DNA of 64,000 nt from Martinezella tropici. GTDB lineage: Bacteria > Pseudomonadota > Alphaproteobacteria > Rhizobiales > Rhizobiaceae. Location: the NCBI RefSeq assembly GCF_003287875.1, contig NZ_QMKK01000020.1, positions 1 through 64,000 on the forward strand, written 5' to 3'. Shown piece after piece: positions 24,744 through 33,364 of the stretch (within the stretch, counting starts at the first letter, position 1; each line of letters begins with the position of its first letter). The notes beneath the pieces were generated by a model, which was given only the letters and a program-made list of their open reading frames with translations, made no database searches and was not told the DNA's origin. The position numbers were made by a program, and so were the translations under genes.

Positions 24744-27700
24744 ATGGAAGGGAGGTTTACAACAGAATACCTCAAGCAACTTCACAGAATATTTTTCGTT
24801 TCCAGAGAAATAGACCGTCTTGAGCGAGAATTCATCAAGCAGGGCATAGCACATTTCCATGTTTCCGGCGCCGGACATGAGTCCACGGCGCTGCTCAACG
24901 AGTTTCTCCAAGACGACGACTGGCTGCATCTCCATTATCGCGACAAGGCATTGATGCTCGCGCGCGGCATGCCCATTCGTGAGTTCTTCTCCAGCCTGCT
25001 CGCCACAGCCAGTTCACACTCGGCCGGCCGGCAGATGAGCGCGCATCTCTCTTCCCGCGCTCTCAATATCACCTCCATCGTCGGCCCTGTCGGCAACAAT
25101 GCGCTGCACGCTGTCGGCGTTGCCGCATCCCTGAAGCACAAGCCCGGCATGCCGATTGCCGTCTGCTGTGTCGGCGACGGCACCACCCAGCAGGGCGAAT
25201 TCGTCGAAGCGGTCGCCGAGGCCGTGCGCGGCCAGTATCCCGTCGTCTTCGTTATCGAGGATAACAGCTTCTCCATTTCGACAAGAACGAGCAAGCAGAC
25301 CTTCTTCGACCTGCCCGGCGGCCCGGCCTCCAGCTTTTATGGCGTCGAGATCATCCGCACCGAGGGTGACGATCTGCGGGCCTCGCGCGAGGCCTTTCAC
25401 AAGGCGGTCCGCCACAGCCGCAACAACCGCACGCCGAGCATCGTGCTCCTCAATGTCGAGCGGCTGTCCGACCACACCAACGCCGACGACCAGAAGACCT
25501 ACCGCACCCTGCTCGAAATCGAGGCCGGCTCCTCGCGTGATCCGCTGCCGAACCTGCGAGCCATGCTGCAGAAGGCAGGCACCGACGCCGACGCGCTTCG
25601 AAAGCTCGAACAGGAATTGACGGCCGAAGTCCAGGCGGAAGCCGCCCTCGCCCGCAAGGAAGACGCGCCCAAGGTCGAACCGGAGGCGAAGGCTCCCTAT
25701 CCGGCTTCCTTCAAGGGAAAGACTGAATATCGCGGCAATGAAAAAACATCGACCTTGACGATGCGCGAAGCGCTGAATGCGGTCCTCGACAAACAGCTTG
25801 CCGCCAATCCCGACGTCGTCCTGTTCGGCCAGGATATCGAAGATCCGAAGGGCGACGTCTTCGGCGTTACCCGCGGTCTCAGCACGAAATATCCCGATCG
25901 CGTCCGCAATGCCGCTCTCAGCGAGTCCACCATCGTCGGCACGGCCGTCGGCCGTGCGCTGGCCGGGCAGCGCCCGGTCGCCTTCCTGCAATTCGCCGAT
26001 TTCCTGCCGCTCGCCTATAACCAGATCGTCTCGGAAATGGGCAGCATGTTCTGGCGCACGGAGGGGGCATGGGAAGCTCCCGTCATTCTGATGGTGAGCT
26101 GCGGCGGCTATAAGCCCGGCCTTGGCCCGTTCCACGCCCAGAGCTTCGAGGGCATGCTGGCGCACACACCGGGTATCGACGTCGTCATGCCCTCCAGCGC
26201 CGGCGATGCGGCGGGGCTTCTCAATGCCGCCTTCGACTCACGGCGCCCCACGGTTTTCCTTTATCCGAAGGCCGTGCTCAACAATTCCGACGGCCGCACC
26301 TCCGAGGATATCGACAAGCACTTCGTCCATCCCGGCCTGTCACGCCATGTTACCCGCGGCCGCGACATCACGCTCGTCAGCTACGGCAATACCGTTTCGC
26401 TCTGCGCCAATGCCGCGAGCGCTTTCGAGGCCCAGGGCTTTTCCGTCGAGGTGATCGATCTGCGCTCGATCTCGCCTTGGGACGAGAAGGAAGTGCTGGC
26501 GAGCGCCCGGCGCACCCGCCGTCTGATCGTCGTCCATGAAGATAATCGCACCGTCGGCATGGGTGCGGAAATCATCGCGACCGTCACCGAAAAGACCGAC
26601 GTGCCCGTCGTCGTGCGCAGGCTGGCGCGCTCGGATGCCCACATTCCCTTCAACTTCCGCAATCAGCTCGAAACCTTGCCCTCCTACCGCAAGCTGGTCG
26701 ATCTGATGGCAGAGGTTCTCGAATGCGAAGTGACCTGGCATGAAGAAGATGACAGCGGCCCGACGGCAGCTATCAAGGCTATCGGCTCCGGCCCTGCGGA
26801 CGAAAACGTCCTGGTGACGGATCTGCTCGTCAAGCCTGGCGACAAGATCGAGGTCGGTCAGCTCGTTGCCGTCGTCGAGGCGACGAAAGCCTCTGTCGAG
26901 ATCTGCGCCAATATCGGCGGCGTCGTGCAGGAAGTCTTCGCCAAGGTCGGCGACCAGATCGCCACCGACAGCCCGCTTCTGACCGTCGATGCCAACCGCG
27001 ATCTGAGCGAACAGAATTTTGCGCTTGCCTCCGAAATCCAGAACAAGTTCGTGCTGCGGCGCCTGAAGTCGCACGTCATCCCGGCGCTGCGCCGCCACAC
27101 CGGCAGCTTCTCGGAAGTCGTCATCAACGGCATCGGCATCGCCACCGGCGCCCGCCGCGTCACCAACGAAGAGATCATCCACAATTGGCCAAATCGCCGC
27201 GCCGACGAGATTCTTGCACTGACGGGTATCAAGAGCCGCTTCTGGGTCGGGCCTGACGAAGGCACGCTGAGCCTCGCGACGAAGGCGGCTCGCGATCTCC
27301 TCAAGCAGAACCAGATCTCGATCCACGATATCGATCTGGTGATTGCCGCCACGGGCACGCCTGACATCGCCACGCCGTCGCTCGCAAGCCGCGTCGCGGT
27401 TGCCGTCGCCGAAGACGGCGTGCGGCCGTCGCTTGCCGCCTATGACATGGGCGCCGCCTGCTCCGGCTATCTCTACGCGCTGCAGCAGGCCTATGATTTC
27501 ATTGCCCAGCAGAACGACGCCAAGGTGCTCATCATCACCTCGGAAGTCCTGTCGCCGCTGCTCGACATGAACGATTTCTCGACGGCGATCCTGTTCGGCG
27601 ATGCCGCAACCGCCAGCCTCGTGACCAGCCGCGACATGGCGCGCAATCCGCTCTTCACCGCAAGCCGTCCGATCGTCAGCGGTCGGCCGGAACCGGGCGA

Positions 27701-28067
27701 TCTACTCTACGTTCCGCTGCCGGACGATGGCGTCATTGCCATGAACGGCCGCTCGGTCTTCACCGAAGCGGTGCATTCGATGACCCGTTCGATCGAAAAC
27801 GCCTGCGTCGATGCCGGCATCGAGCTTGCCAATCTCGATCTCCTGGTGCCGCATCAGGCCAACCAGCGTATCATCGACACGATTGCCAAGCGCAGTGGCC
27901 GCCCAGCCCTCAGCGTCATCGAGACCTACGGCAACACCAGCTCGTCAAGCATTCCGCTCGCCATGCTGCATGTTGCCGACGAACACTCCGAACCGCTCAA
28001 CCTCGGCCTCGTGGCTTTCGGTGGTGGCATGACGGCAGGTGCTGCAATCGTACGGACAGTGAAATAA
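24744..28067 (+). CDS. Fusion: 2-oxoacid dehydrogenase E1 alpha + E1 beta + lipoyl domain + KAS III
   Basis: This 1107-residue protein joins four units. Residues about 1-300 are E1 alpha, with the thiamine-diphosphate motif GDGTTQQGEF...EDNSFSIS at 144-179. Residues about 335-660 are E1 beta, with LSESTIVGTAVG and its catalytic-region E394. Residues about 685-750 are a biotinyl/lipoyl domain, with the modifiable K715 in EATKASVE. Residues about 790-1107 are a FabH-like ketosynthase III with triad C906 (GAACSGYL), H1037 (VPHQAN) and N1064 (YGNTSSSS). There is no E2 acyltransferase domain. The order suggests decarboxylation of a 2-oxoacid, loading on the lipoyl arm and direct use as a starter for condensation. 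Two lipid-hydroxylase-type genes flank it. Confidence 0.86.
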   Translation: MEGRFTTEYLKQLHRIFFVSREIDRLEREFIKQGIAHFHVSGAGHESTALLNEFLQDDDWLHLHYRDKALMLARGMPIREFFSSLLATASSHSAGRQMSAHLSSRALNITSIVGPVGNNALHAVGVAASLKHKPGMPIAVCCVGDGTTQQGEFVEAVAEAVRGQYPVVFVIEDNSFSISTRTSKQTFFDLPGGPASSFYGVEIIRTEGDDLRASREAFHKAVRHSRNNRTPSIVLLNVERLSDHTNADDQKTYRTLLEIEAGSSRDPLPNLRAMLQKAGTDADALRKLEQELTAEVQAEAALARKEDAPKVEPEAKAPYPASFKGKTEYRGNEKTSTLTMREALNAVLDKQLAANPDVVLFGQDIEDPKGDVFGVTRGLSTKYPDRVRNAALSESTIVGTAVGRALAGQRPVAFLQFADFLPLAYNQIVSEMGSMFWRTEGAWEAPVILMVSCGGYKPGLGPFHAQSFEGMLAHTPGIDVVMPSSAGDAAGLLNAAFDSRRPTVFLYPKAVLNNSDGRTSEDIDKHFVHPGLSRHVTRGRDITLVSYGNTVSLCANAASAFEAQGFSVEVIDLRSISPWDEKEVLASARRTRRLIVVHEDNRTVGMGAEIIATVTEKTDVPVVVRRLARSDAHIPFNFRNQLETLPSYRKLVDLMAEVLECEVTWHEEDDSGPTAAIKAIGSGPADENVLVTDLLVKPGDKIEVGQLVAVVEATKASVEICANIGGVVQEVFAKVGDQIATDSPLLTVDANRDLSEQNFALASEIQNKFVLRRLKSHVIPALRRHTGSFSEVVINGIGIATGARRVTNEEIIHNWPNRRADEILALTGIKSRFWVGPDEGTLSLATKAARDLLKQNQISIHDIDLVIAATGTPDIATPSLASRVAVAVAEDGVRPSLAAYDMGAACSGYLYALQQAYDFIAQQNDAKVLIITSEVLSPLLDMNDFSTAILFGDAATASLVTSRDMARNPLFTASRPIVSGRPEPGDLLYVPLPDDGVIAMNGRSVFTEAVHSMTRSIENACVDAGIELANLDLLVPHQANQRIIDTIAKRSGRPALSVIETYGNTSSSSIPLAMLHVADEHSEPLNLGLVAFGGGMTAGAAIVRTVK

Positions 28068-28167
28068 CCTCAGTTTCATTCCCCTGGCGCCTCGAAGCCT
28101 TCAGAACGACGAACGCAACATCGCCGATTTGCCGCACTTCAGCGCTTGCGCGTGACTGAATAAAACA

Positions 28168-28200
28168 AAACCCCGGGCTCCCTCAGAGAGACCGGGGTTT
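28168..28200. terminator. Bidirectional intrinsic terminator
   Basis: AAACCCCGG and CCGGGGTTT pair around a 15-base loop, with T/A runs on both sides, between the convergent fusion gene and the olsC-like gene. Confidence 0.8.
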
Positions 28201-28223
28201 ATGAAGCTAAACAGTCGATAAAA

Positions 28224-29123
28224 TCAGGGTTTCGGGCGGTTTCTAAACGCCTCGGCTTCGGCGTAGAACTTCTTTTCCCATTCCTTGTGGTTGTCGAGAC
28301 CTTCCTTGATGAAGGGCGTGAAGATCGCCAGGTTCATCAGAGCCCAGTTGATGAAGCGGGCCGGGAATTTCAGCGGCTTGACGAAATCGACGAAGAGCAC
28401 CACGCGGGTCTTGTCGGTATGGTTCCAGGCTTCATGCTCATAGGCGTCGTCGAAGATCAGCGCCTTGCCTTCCTGCCAGTGGCAAACCTGCTTGTCGACG
28501 CGAATGGCGAGCTTGTCATTCGGCTCCGGCACGATGAGGCCGAGATGCAGGCGCAGCACGCCATTATAGGGGCCGCGATGCGCAGGCAGATGTTTGCCCG
28601 GCTCGAAGATCGAGAACATCGCCGTCGTCAGGCCGGGAATCTTCTGCACGGCCGCCCAGGTATTCGGGCACGCCTTGATGTTCTGCTCGGACTTCACGCC
28701 GAAACCGAGAAGGAAGAACGTCTTCCAGCGCGTATCGGTCGAAATGGTCTTCACGTCGGTGGAGATGTCCTGGAAGGTCGGCAGCTCGCTCTGGCGCAGC
28801 AGCACCTTTTCGAGCTCTGCGCGGATGGCCGGATAATCCTTCTCGATCTCGGCCGCCCAGGGGAAGGTCGCGGTGTCATAGACCGGCGGATTGCCGAGCT
28901 TGGCATATTTCAGGTTGAGGCTTTCGGCCCAGGCAACGATGCTCATAAAAAAGCGGGTCATGGCGCTCGGACGGTCCATCGGCGCGATGCCGGCGGTGCC
29001 GAAGGTCTGTTCCGGAGCAGAAGATTGGTTGGAAGTGGGAGCAGGTGCGCTCAAGGGACTCTCCGTCATGTCTGTCTTTTGGGGCGGTGCGGTCCGGGAG
29101 GAGGTTGCCCGGGGAGTCCGCAT
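28224..29123 (-). CDS. olsC: Aspartyl/asparaginyl beta-hydroxylase family, OlsC-like lipid hydroxylase
   Basis: This is a 299-residue member of the Asp/Asn beta-hydroxylase family (Fe(II)/2-oxoglutarate enzymes, cupin-like fold). Catalytic features are FEPGKHLPAHRGPYNGVLRLHLGLIVP (about residues 185-211, first metal His and the oxoglutarate Arg region) and IFDDAYEHEAWNHTDKTRVVLFVDF (about 243-267, distal His). In R. tropici, OlsC of this family hydroxylates the secondary acyl chain of ornithine lipids, which raises acid and heat tolerance. Assignment rests on family and context. An internal start at 29069 (MTESPLSAP) is possible; neither start has a strong ribosome site. Confidence 0.68.
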   Translation of the reverse strand: MRTPRATSSRTAPPQKTDMTESPLSAPAPTSNQSSAPEQTFGTAGIAPMDRPSAMTRFFMSIVAWAESLNLKYAKLGNPPVYDTATFPWAAEIEKDYPAIRAELEKVLLRQSELPTFQDISTDVKTISTDTRWKTFFLLGFGVKSEQNIKACPNTWAAVQKIPGLTTAMFSIFEPGKHLPAHRGPYNGVLRLHLGLIVPEPNDKLAIRVDKQVCHWQEGKALIFDDAYEHEAWNHTDKTRVVLFVDFVKPLKFPARFINWALMNLAIFTPFIKEGLDNHKEWEKKFYAEAEAFRNRPKP

Positions 29124-29371
29124 GCGAATCCCGGAGCGAGAACAGGCTTGTCATTGGGAATGCTTTGCCGGTGCTTATCCTGATCGACGCCCGACTCCTT
29201 GTGTTATGCGGTGATCTTAATAGGCGATTATATGAGTTGATTAGTCGAATTTCGCAAGAGAGTCCGTTCGCAACAAACGGTGGTTTGTCGTGGAATGAAC
29301 CTCTGCGATTCTCAAGAGGGATTCACCTCGGAATCGGCAAAAATGCGGCGAAATCTGCCGACGCCCAATCA

Positions 29372-29761
29372 CTATGCCGTTTGAACCTGAATTATTAGCC
29401 GGACAATTGCAAGTCCTGCCATCAGAGCCCCGATCGACAGGAAAACGGACAGGCCGATATAGGCGATGGCCGGCATCCATTGGCCGCGCTCCCAGAGCAT
29501 GACGCTCTCCAGCGCAAAGGTCGAAAACGTCGTGAACCCACCCAGAAGGCCTGTTGTTAGAAACAACCGCATCTCCTGCGACATACCGCCGCGAAAAGCG
29601 AAATACTCCGTCAGCAGCCCCATGATGAAGGCACCAAGCACATTGATGATCAACGTGCCGAATGGAAATTCGACCCCAAGCAGGCGGGCAACGAGCTCAT
29701 TGATACCAAGGCGGAACGCGCCGCCCAATCCGGCACCGAGAAACACGACAAGATAGAGCAC
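29372..29761 (-). CDS. crcB: CrcB/Fluc fluoride channel
   Basis: This is a four-helix protein of about 129 residues that exports fluoride as a dual-topology dimer. Family hallmarks are FLGAGLGGAFR (residues about 5-15), FGTLIINVLGAFIMG, and the fluoride-lining block TTGLLGGFTTFSTFALE (about 70-86). The frame opens at 29809, inside the upstream gene, but GTG 29761 has GGAGG just upstream and gives the standard family length, so it is chosen. It lies 22 bp after the CLC-type gene; both are probably read from one fluoride-responsive transcript. Confidence 0.9.
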   Translation of the reverse strand: MLYLVVFLGAGLGGAFRLGINELVARLLGVEFPFGTLIINVLGAFIMGLLTEYFAFRGGMSQEMRLFLTTGLLGGFTTFSTFALESVMLWERGQWMPAIAYIGLSVFLSIGALMAGLAIVRLIIQVQTA

Positions 29762-29783
29762 GACAACCTCCGCCGTCCTTGCG

Positions 29784-31151
29784 TCAAACCTTTCCGACCT
29801 TATGGGCATTTTCCCGCCGCGTCTTCAAGCCGCTCTCGCGAATATGGCGAAGCGGTGTATCGGCCGGGATGTTATCGGAAGCACCTTTGGCGATGCCGAG
29901 CCGCTGCGACAGATAGATGCTGGTATGGCCGCTGCAGATATAGGCAAGGAAGCATGCCACGGCGAGATAGACCGTATGCGTCGCGCCGAAGAGCTCGATG
30001 CCCATGATCATGCAGGCAAGCGGCGTGTTGGTGGCACCGGCAAAAACGGCAACAAAGCCCAACCCGGCAAAGAGATCGGCCGGGGCACCGAGAATGACGG
30101 CAAGCGCATTACCGAGCGCGGCACCGATGAAGAACAAAGGCGTCACCTCCCCGCCCTTGAAGCCGGCACTGAGTGTCACGATCGTGAAGACCGCCTTCCA
30201 GAACCAGCTCCAGTAATCCACACGGGCAGGATCGAAGAAGCCGAGGATCGTCGCATCGTCAGGGTTGGGCGACCAGACGCCAAGCCCGAGATATTGCCGC
30301 GTGCCAAGCAGATAGACGAGACCGATCAAGATCGCACTGGCGATGACAGGCCTGAGCGGCGCGTAAGCGCAGAGCCGCTTGAATGCCGCGGACGCCCGAT
30401 GCGAGACCTCGCTGAACGAGCGCGCCATCAGGCCAAAGATCACGCCGGCGATGCCGGCCTTGACGAGCAGCAGTGCATCGAGATGGAAGGTGCCGGCTGG
30501 CGTGCCGGCGAGATAGCCGATCTGATACTGGATGTGCTCGATGCCCCAGGCATGGCAGGTCCAATCGGCTATGATCGCCGCCGCAAGGCTCGGGATCAGC
30601 GCCTCATATTGTATTCGCCCGATCGTCAGGACTTCGAGAGCGAAGACGGCACCAGCGATCGGCGTGCCGAAGACCGCGCCGAAGCCCGCAGCGATGCCCG
30701 CCATGAGGAGGATGCGGATCTCGGCATGACTGAGCCGGAAAACCCTCGCAAAGGCGCTGGCAATGCTGCCGCCGAGCTGCACGGCTGTCCCCTCGCGTCC
30801 CGCCGAACCGCCGACCAGATGCGTCAGAACCGTCGAAACCAGGATGAAGGGCGCCATGCGCAGCGGCACGCCGCCGCCGGGCTCATGGATCTGATCGACG
30901 ATCAGATTGTTGCCGCCTTCCGATCCGCGGCCGAAGTGCTGATAGACCAGCACCATCAGGAAGCCGGCAACCGGCATCAGGAAGATCAGCCAGGGATGGT
31001 CGAAACGCGCGGCCGTCGCCTTGTCCAGGCTCCAGAGAAACAGAGCGCAAAGCGAGCCGACGACGACCGCCATCGGTACGACCAGAACTATCCATTTGAA
31101 CAGGCTGCGAAACTGCTGAAAGCGATGATGAAAATAGGCGGAGGCGGACAT
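29784..31151 (-). CDS. CLC-family antiporter, fluoride (CLC-F) type
   Basis: This is a 455-residue CLC-superfamily membrane protein. The selectivity regions differ from chloride CLCs in the way known for the fluoride/proton antiporter branch: [15 protein letters not shown] replaces the GSGIP segment, followed by [20 protein letters not shown] (gating Glu in GREG). Later blocks are [18 protein letters not shown] and [23 protein letters not shown]. Cotranscription with crcB and a fluoride-riboswitch-like leader strengthen the assignment. The frame extends to 31211, but ATG 31151 has GGGAGGGG upstream; it overlaps the stop codon of a small leader ORF (TGATG). Confidence 0.85.
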   Translation of the reverse strand: MSASAYFHHRFQQFRSLFKWIVLVVPMAVVVGSLCALFLWSLDKATAARFDHPWLIFLMPVAGFLMVLVYQHFGRGSEGGNNLIVDQIHEPGGGVPLRMAPFILVSTVLTHLVGGSAGREGTAVQLGGSIASAFARVFRLSHAEIRILLMAGIAAGFGAVFGTPIAGAVFALEVLTIGRIQYEALIPSLAAAIIADWTCHAWGIEHIQYQIGYLAGTPAGTFHLDALLLVKAGIAGVIFGLMARSFSEVSHRASAAFKRLCAYAPLRPVIASAILIGLVYLLGTRQYLGLGVWSPNPDDATILGFFDPARVDYWSWFWKAVFTIVTLSAGFKGGEVTPLFFIGAALGNALAVILGAPADLFAGLGFVAVFAGATNTPLACMIMGIELFGATHTVYLAVACFLAYICSGHTSIYLSQRLGIAKGASDNIPADTPLRHIRESGLKTRRENAHKVGKV

Positions 31152-31240
31152 CAGTTTGCCCCTCCCGCAAAGCCGGCGGATGGCCCCGCGGGGACGGTGG
31201 ATAAATGACACGAATGGGATAACGGTAGAAAGACAGGCAC
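31151..31240 (-). CDS. Possible 29-codon leader ORF
   Basis: GTG 31240 is preceded by AAGGAG seven bases upstream and opens a 29-codon frame. Its TGA overlaps the ATG of the CLC gene by one base. The peptide shows no homology I recognise. It may serve to couple translation of the antiporter to a Shine-Dalgarno site that the riboswitch can hide. Confidence 0.35.
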   Translation of the reverse strand: MPVFLPLSHSCHLSTVPAGPSAGFAGGAN

Positions 31241-31241
31241 G

Positions 31242-31280
31242 ACTCTACTCCTTCGCCTCTCAGGCGCGTTGAGTAGGAGT
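31242..31280 (-). promoter_or_regulatory. Expression-platform hairpin of the fluoride leader
   Basis: The last ten bases of the aptamer (ACUCCUACUC, 31280-31271) pair with GAGUAGAGU (31250-31242) through nine base pairs with one bulged C. This encloses an inner CGCCU/AGGCG hairpin. The pairing takes up part of AAGGAG and competes with the aptamer pseudoknot; no U-run follows, so translational control is more likely than termination. Confidence 0.5.
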
Positions 31281-31330
31281 CATCAGCTTCCCTGGAGAAA
31301 TCAGAGCAGCGGTTCGGCCACCATGGCCCG
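31271..31330 (-). promoter_or_regulatory. Probable fluoride riboswitch (crcB motif)
   Basis: On the minus strand, GCTGATGACTCCTACTC (31287-31271) matches the conserved 3' half of the crcB RNA motif. The 5' half has the expected hairpin region GGCC-ATGG-TGGCC followed by GAACCGC. The loop departs from the usual GATGGAG, so the pseudoknot partner is imperfect by eye. Its position upstream of a CLC-F type gene and crcB is the classic context. Confidence 0.68.
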
Positions 31331-31355
31331 GCAGAAATCCATTACCGTTATATTT

Positions 31356-31385
31356 TCCATACAGACACAGGCCCGCCGCTGTCAA
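31356..31385 (-). promoter_or_regulatory. Sigma-70-like promoter of the fluoride operon
   Basis: A perfect TTGACA -35 box (31385-31380) is followed after 17-18 bp by GTATGG/TATGGA as a -10 element. Transcription would begin about 20 bases before the aptamer. Confidence 0.55.
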
Positions 31386-31419
31386 TGGACCGTGGCGAAC
31401 CGCATCCGGCACAATGGCC

Positions 31420-32250
31420 TCAAATGGCTTTGGCAATCATCTCGATCGGCGCAAGCAGGCCGCCCTCTACCGACACGTTGACGTTACTCATGCGCTCGCC
31501 AGCCCGCGGACCCATCAGCGTACGGACACCCTGGTCTCGCACACCGCCGGCCGCAGCCGCCCTGGCGCGCGCTTCATGTGCCAATCGGATTGCGAGAGCG
31601 CTGCGGTCCTGCTCGAGCTCGACCGTGAAGCCGGCTTCGTCAAGCAGATAGCGATAGACATCGGGGCTGCGGACGAAACTCGTTTCCGGTTCCATCGCCC
31701 AGGGCATCGGATAGGGCAGCGTTCCCTCCCGCATCTGCATGATCTCATAAAGCCCGAAACGGCCACCGGGCTTGAGAATGCGCCTGATCTCGGAAAACAG
31801 CCGAGCCTTGTCCTCGATATTCATGCCGACATGGATGAGCGTCGCCCGGTCGAAACTGCCGCTCTCGAAAGGCAATGCCAACGCGCTGCCCTGCCGAAAG
31901 GAAACCAGATCCTTGAGACCGCAGCGGGCCGTCAGCGAATTGGCGACCTGAACGAATTCTTCGGTGAGATCGATTCCCGAGACGATGCATCCATAGGAAT
32001 CGGCAAAATGGCGGCCAGGCCCGCCGAGCCCCGATCCGATATCGGCAAGTCGCAGGCCGGCGGAAAGTTCGAGATCCCTTGCGAAATCAACTGTCGCAGC
32101 GTGCCGCCCCAGATGGAATTCATCGATATCGGTCAGATCGCGGATGCGCAGGTTGTCGATATCCTTGCCCTCGGCAGCAAGCGTTTGCAGGATCGCCGTT
32201 TCCAGCGATCCATGCGTATAGTGGCTGGCAACTTTTTCCTCGGTAGACAT
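31420..32250 (-). CDS. Class I SAM-dependent methyltransferase
   Basis: This is a 276-residue methyltransferase of the UbiE/Methyltransf_11 type. Motif I is LRLADIGSGLGGPGRHFADSYG (about residues 67-88), the acidic SAM-ribose position is SGIDLTEEFVQVA, and motif IV/post regions are LPFESGSFDRATLIHVGMNIEDK and RILKPGGRFGLYEIMQ. The overall layout, with DIDEFHLGRHAAT before motif I, resembles the sarcosine/dimethylglycine- and phosphoethanolamine-methylating group, but the acceptor is uncertain. It lies 62 bp after the Gfo/Idh gene on the same strand and may be cotranscribed. Confidence 0.82.
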   Translation of the reverse strand: MSTEEKVASHYTHGSLETAILQTLAAEGKDIDNLRIRDLTDIDEFHLGRHAATVDFARDLELSAGLRLADIGSGLGGPGRHFADSYGCIVSGIDLTEEFVQVANSLTARCGLKDLVSFRQGSALALPFESGSFDRATLIHVGMNIEDKARLFSEIRRILKPGGRFGLYEIMQMREGTLPYPMPWAMEPETSFVRSPDVYRYLLDEAGFTVELEQDRSALAIRLAHEARARAAAAGGVRDQGVRTLMGPRAGERMSNVNVSVEGGLLAPIEMIAKAI

Positions 32251-32312
32251 GCACGCACTCCCAAGGCTTGGCCTGAAGATGGACTATTGCATATTAAACT
32301 GCTGCAGCGCCA

Positions 32313-33356
32313 TCAGACCTTCAGTTCGCGCCGTTCGACTTCCGTCACCATGGCAAGATCCAGCACGCGCTGCAAGTTGGCCGCATGGCGGAAGCTCGGG
32401 TCCTGGCTGCTGCCGATCATGACAGCTTCAGCGAAGCGTTGATAATTGGTCAGGACCGGCTGCACTTCAAGCACCCTCCACGTGGCCGTTTCGGTGTCAT
32501 CGCCAAGGCAGCCGCGCAATTCGGAACCGTTCGGGCTATGGGAGACTTCCAGGCCGCCGCGCTCGCCATAGATGCGCAGCTTCAACTCATTTAGATGCCC
32601 TGTCGCCCAGCGGCTCGCATGCACGACGCCGAGCGCACCGTTGGCAAAATCGACCGCCATCGAGAAGCTGTCGTTCGCATCAAGCGTATATTCGCCGATA
32701 CGTTCACCGGGCGCTTTCTCGAAGGTCTTCAGACGGGCGAAGACGTGATCGATATCCGTCGCGGCGCCATAAGCGGCGAAATCGAGGATATGGATGCCGA
32801 TATCGCCGAGTACGCCGTTCGAGCCATGCCCGGTCGACAGCCGCCAGAGCCATTTGGATTCACTGCGCCAGTCCCCCCAGGCCTTGGAGACGAGCCAGCT
32901 CTGCAGATAGGATGCCTCCACGTGCTTGACCGTGCCGATCTCGCCGGAGATCACCATCTCGCGGGCTTTTTGCAGTTGCGCGACATTGCGATAGGTCAGG
33001 TTGACCATGTTGATGACCCCTGCCCTTTCGGCGGCTTCCGTCATCTCGAGCGCCTTTTGATAATTCTCCGCGAGTGGCTTCTCGCAGAGAACATGCTTGC
33101 CGGCGGCAAGCAGTGGCAGGGTCGTCGGATGGTGAGCCTTATCCGGCGTGACATTGGTCGCCGCATCGAATTCGCCCCAGGCAAGCGCCTCGTCCAGCGA
33201 CAAAAAGCGCTTCTCGATATCGAACGTATCGCAAAAGGCGGTGAGCCTCGTCGCATCCGTATCGACGGCGCCGACGATTTCGACGCCAGGAATACGGGCG
33301 AAATGCTCCACATGGTTCTTCGCCATGCCGCCCGTGCCAACTACTATGAGACGCAT
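32313..33356 (-). CDS. Gfo/Idh/MocA-family oxidoreductase (ThuB-like position)
   Basis: This is a 347-residue NAD(P)-dependent sugar dehydrogenase-type protein. The Rossmann start RLIVVGTGGMAKNHVEHFARIPGVEIVGAVD (residues 2-32) is followed by HVLCEKPLAENYQKALEM (EKP catalytic Lys, about residue 95) and the C-terminal Gfo/Idh domain (GDIGIHILDFAAYG). It follows the ThuA-like gene by 8 bp. In Sinorhizobium, thuA-thuB encode this pair and act in trehalose/sucrose conversion to 3-keto sugars. The pairing here suggests a similar role in oxidised disaccharide or related sugar metabolism. Confidence 0.85.
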   Translation of the reverse strand: MRLIVVGTGGMAKNHVEHFARIPGVEIVGAVDTDATRLTAFCDTFDIEKRFLSLDEALAWGEFDAATNVTPDKAHHPTTLPLLAAGKHVLCEKPLAENYQKALEMTEAAERAGVINMVNLTYRNVAQLQKAREMVISGEIGTVKHVEASYLQSWLVSKAWGDWRSESKWLWRLSTGHGSNGVLGDIGIHILDFAAYGAATDIDHVFARLKTFEKAPGERIGEYTLDANDSFSMAVDFANGALGVVHASRWATGHLNELKLRIYGERGGLEVSHSPNGSELRGCLGDDTETATWRVLEVQPVLTNYQRFAEAVMIGSSQDPSFRHAANLQRVLDLAMVTEVERRELKV

Positions 33357-33364
33357 ATGATACC

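Noticed and set aside
28068..28223. Possible small gene between the fusion and the olsC-like gene
   Set aside because: Only a bidirectional terminator is seen in these 156 bp; no ORF with a start site.
29802..31208. 468-codon plus-strand frame
   Set aside because: Antisense to the CLC-type antiporter; highly charged, no domain, no ribosome site.
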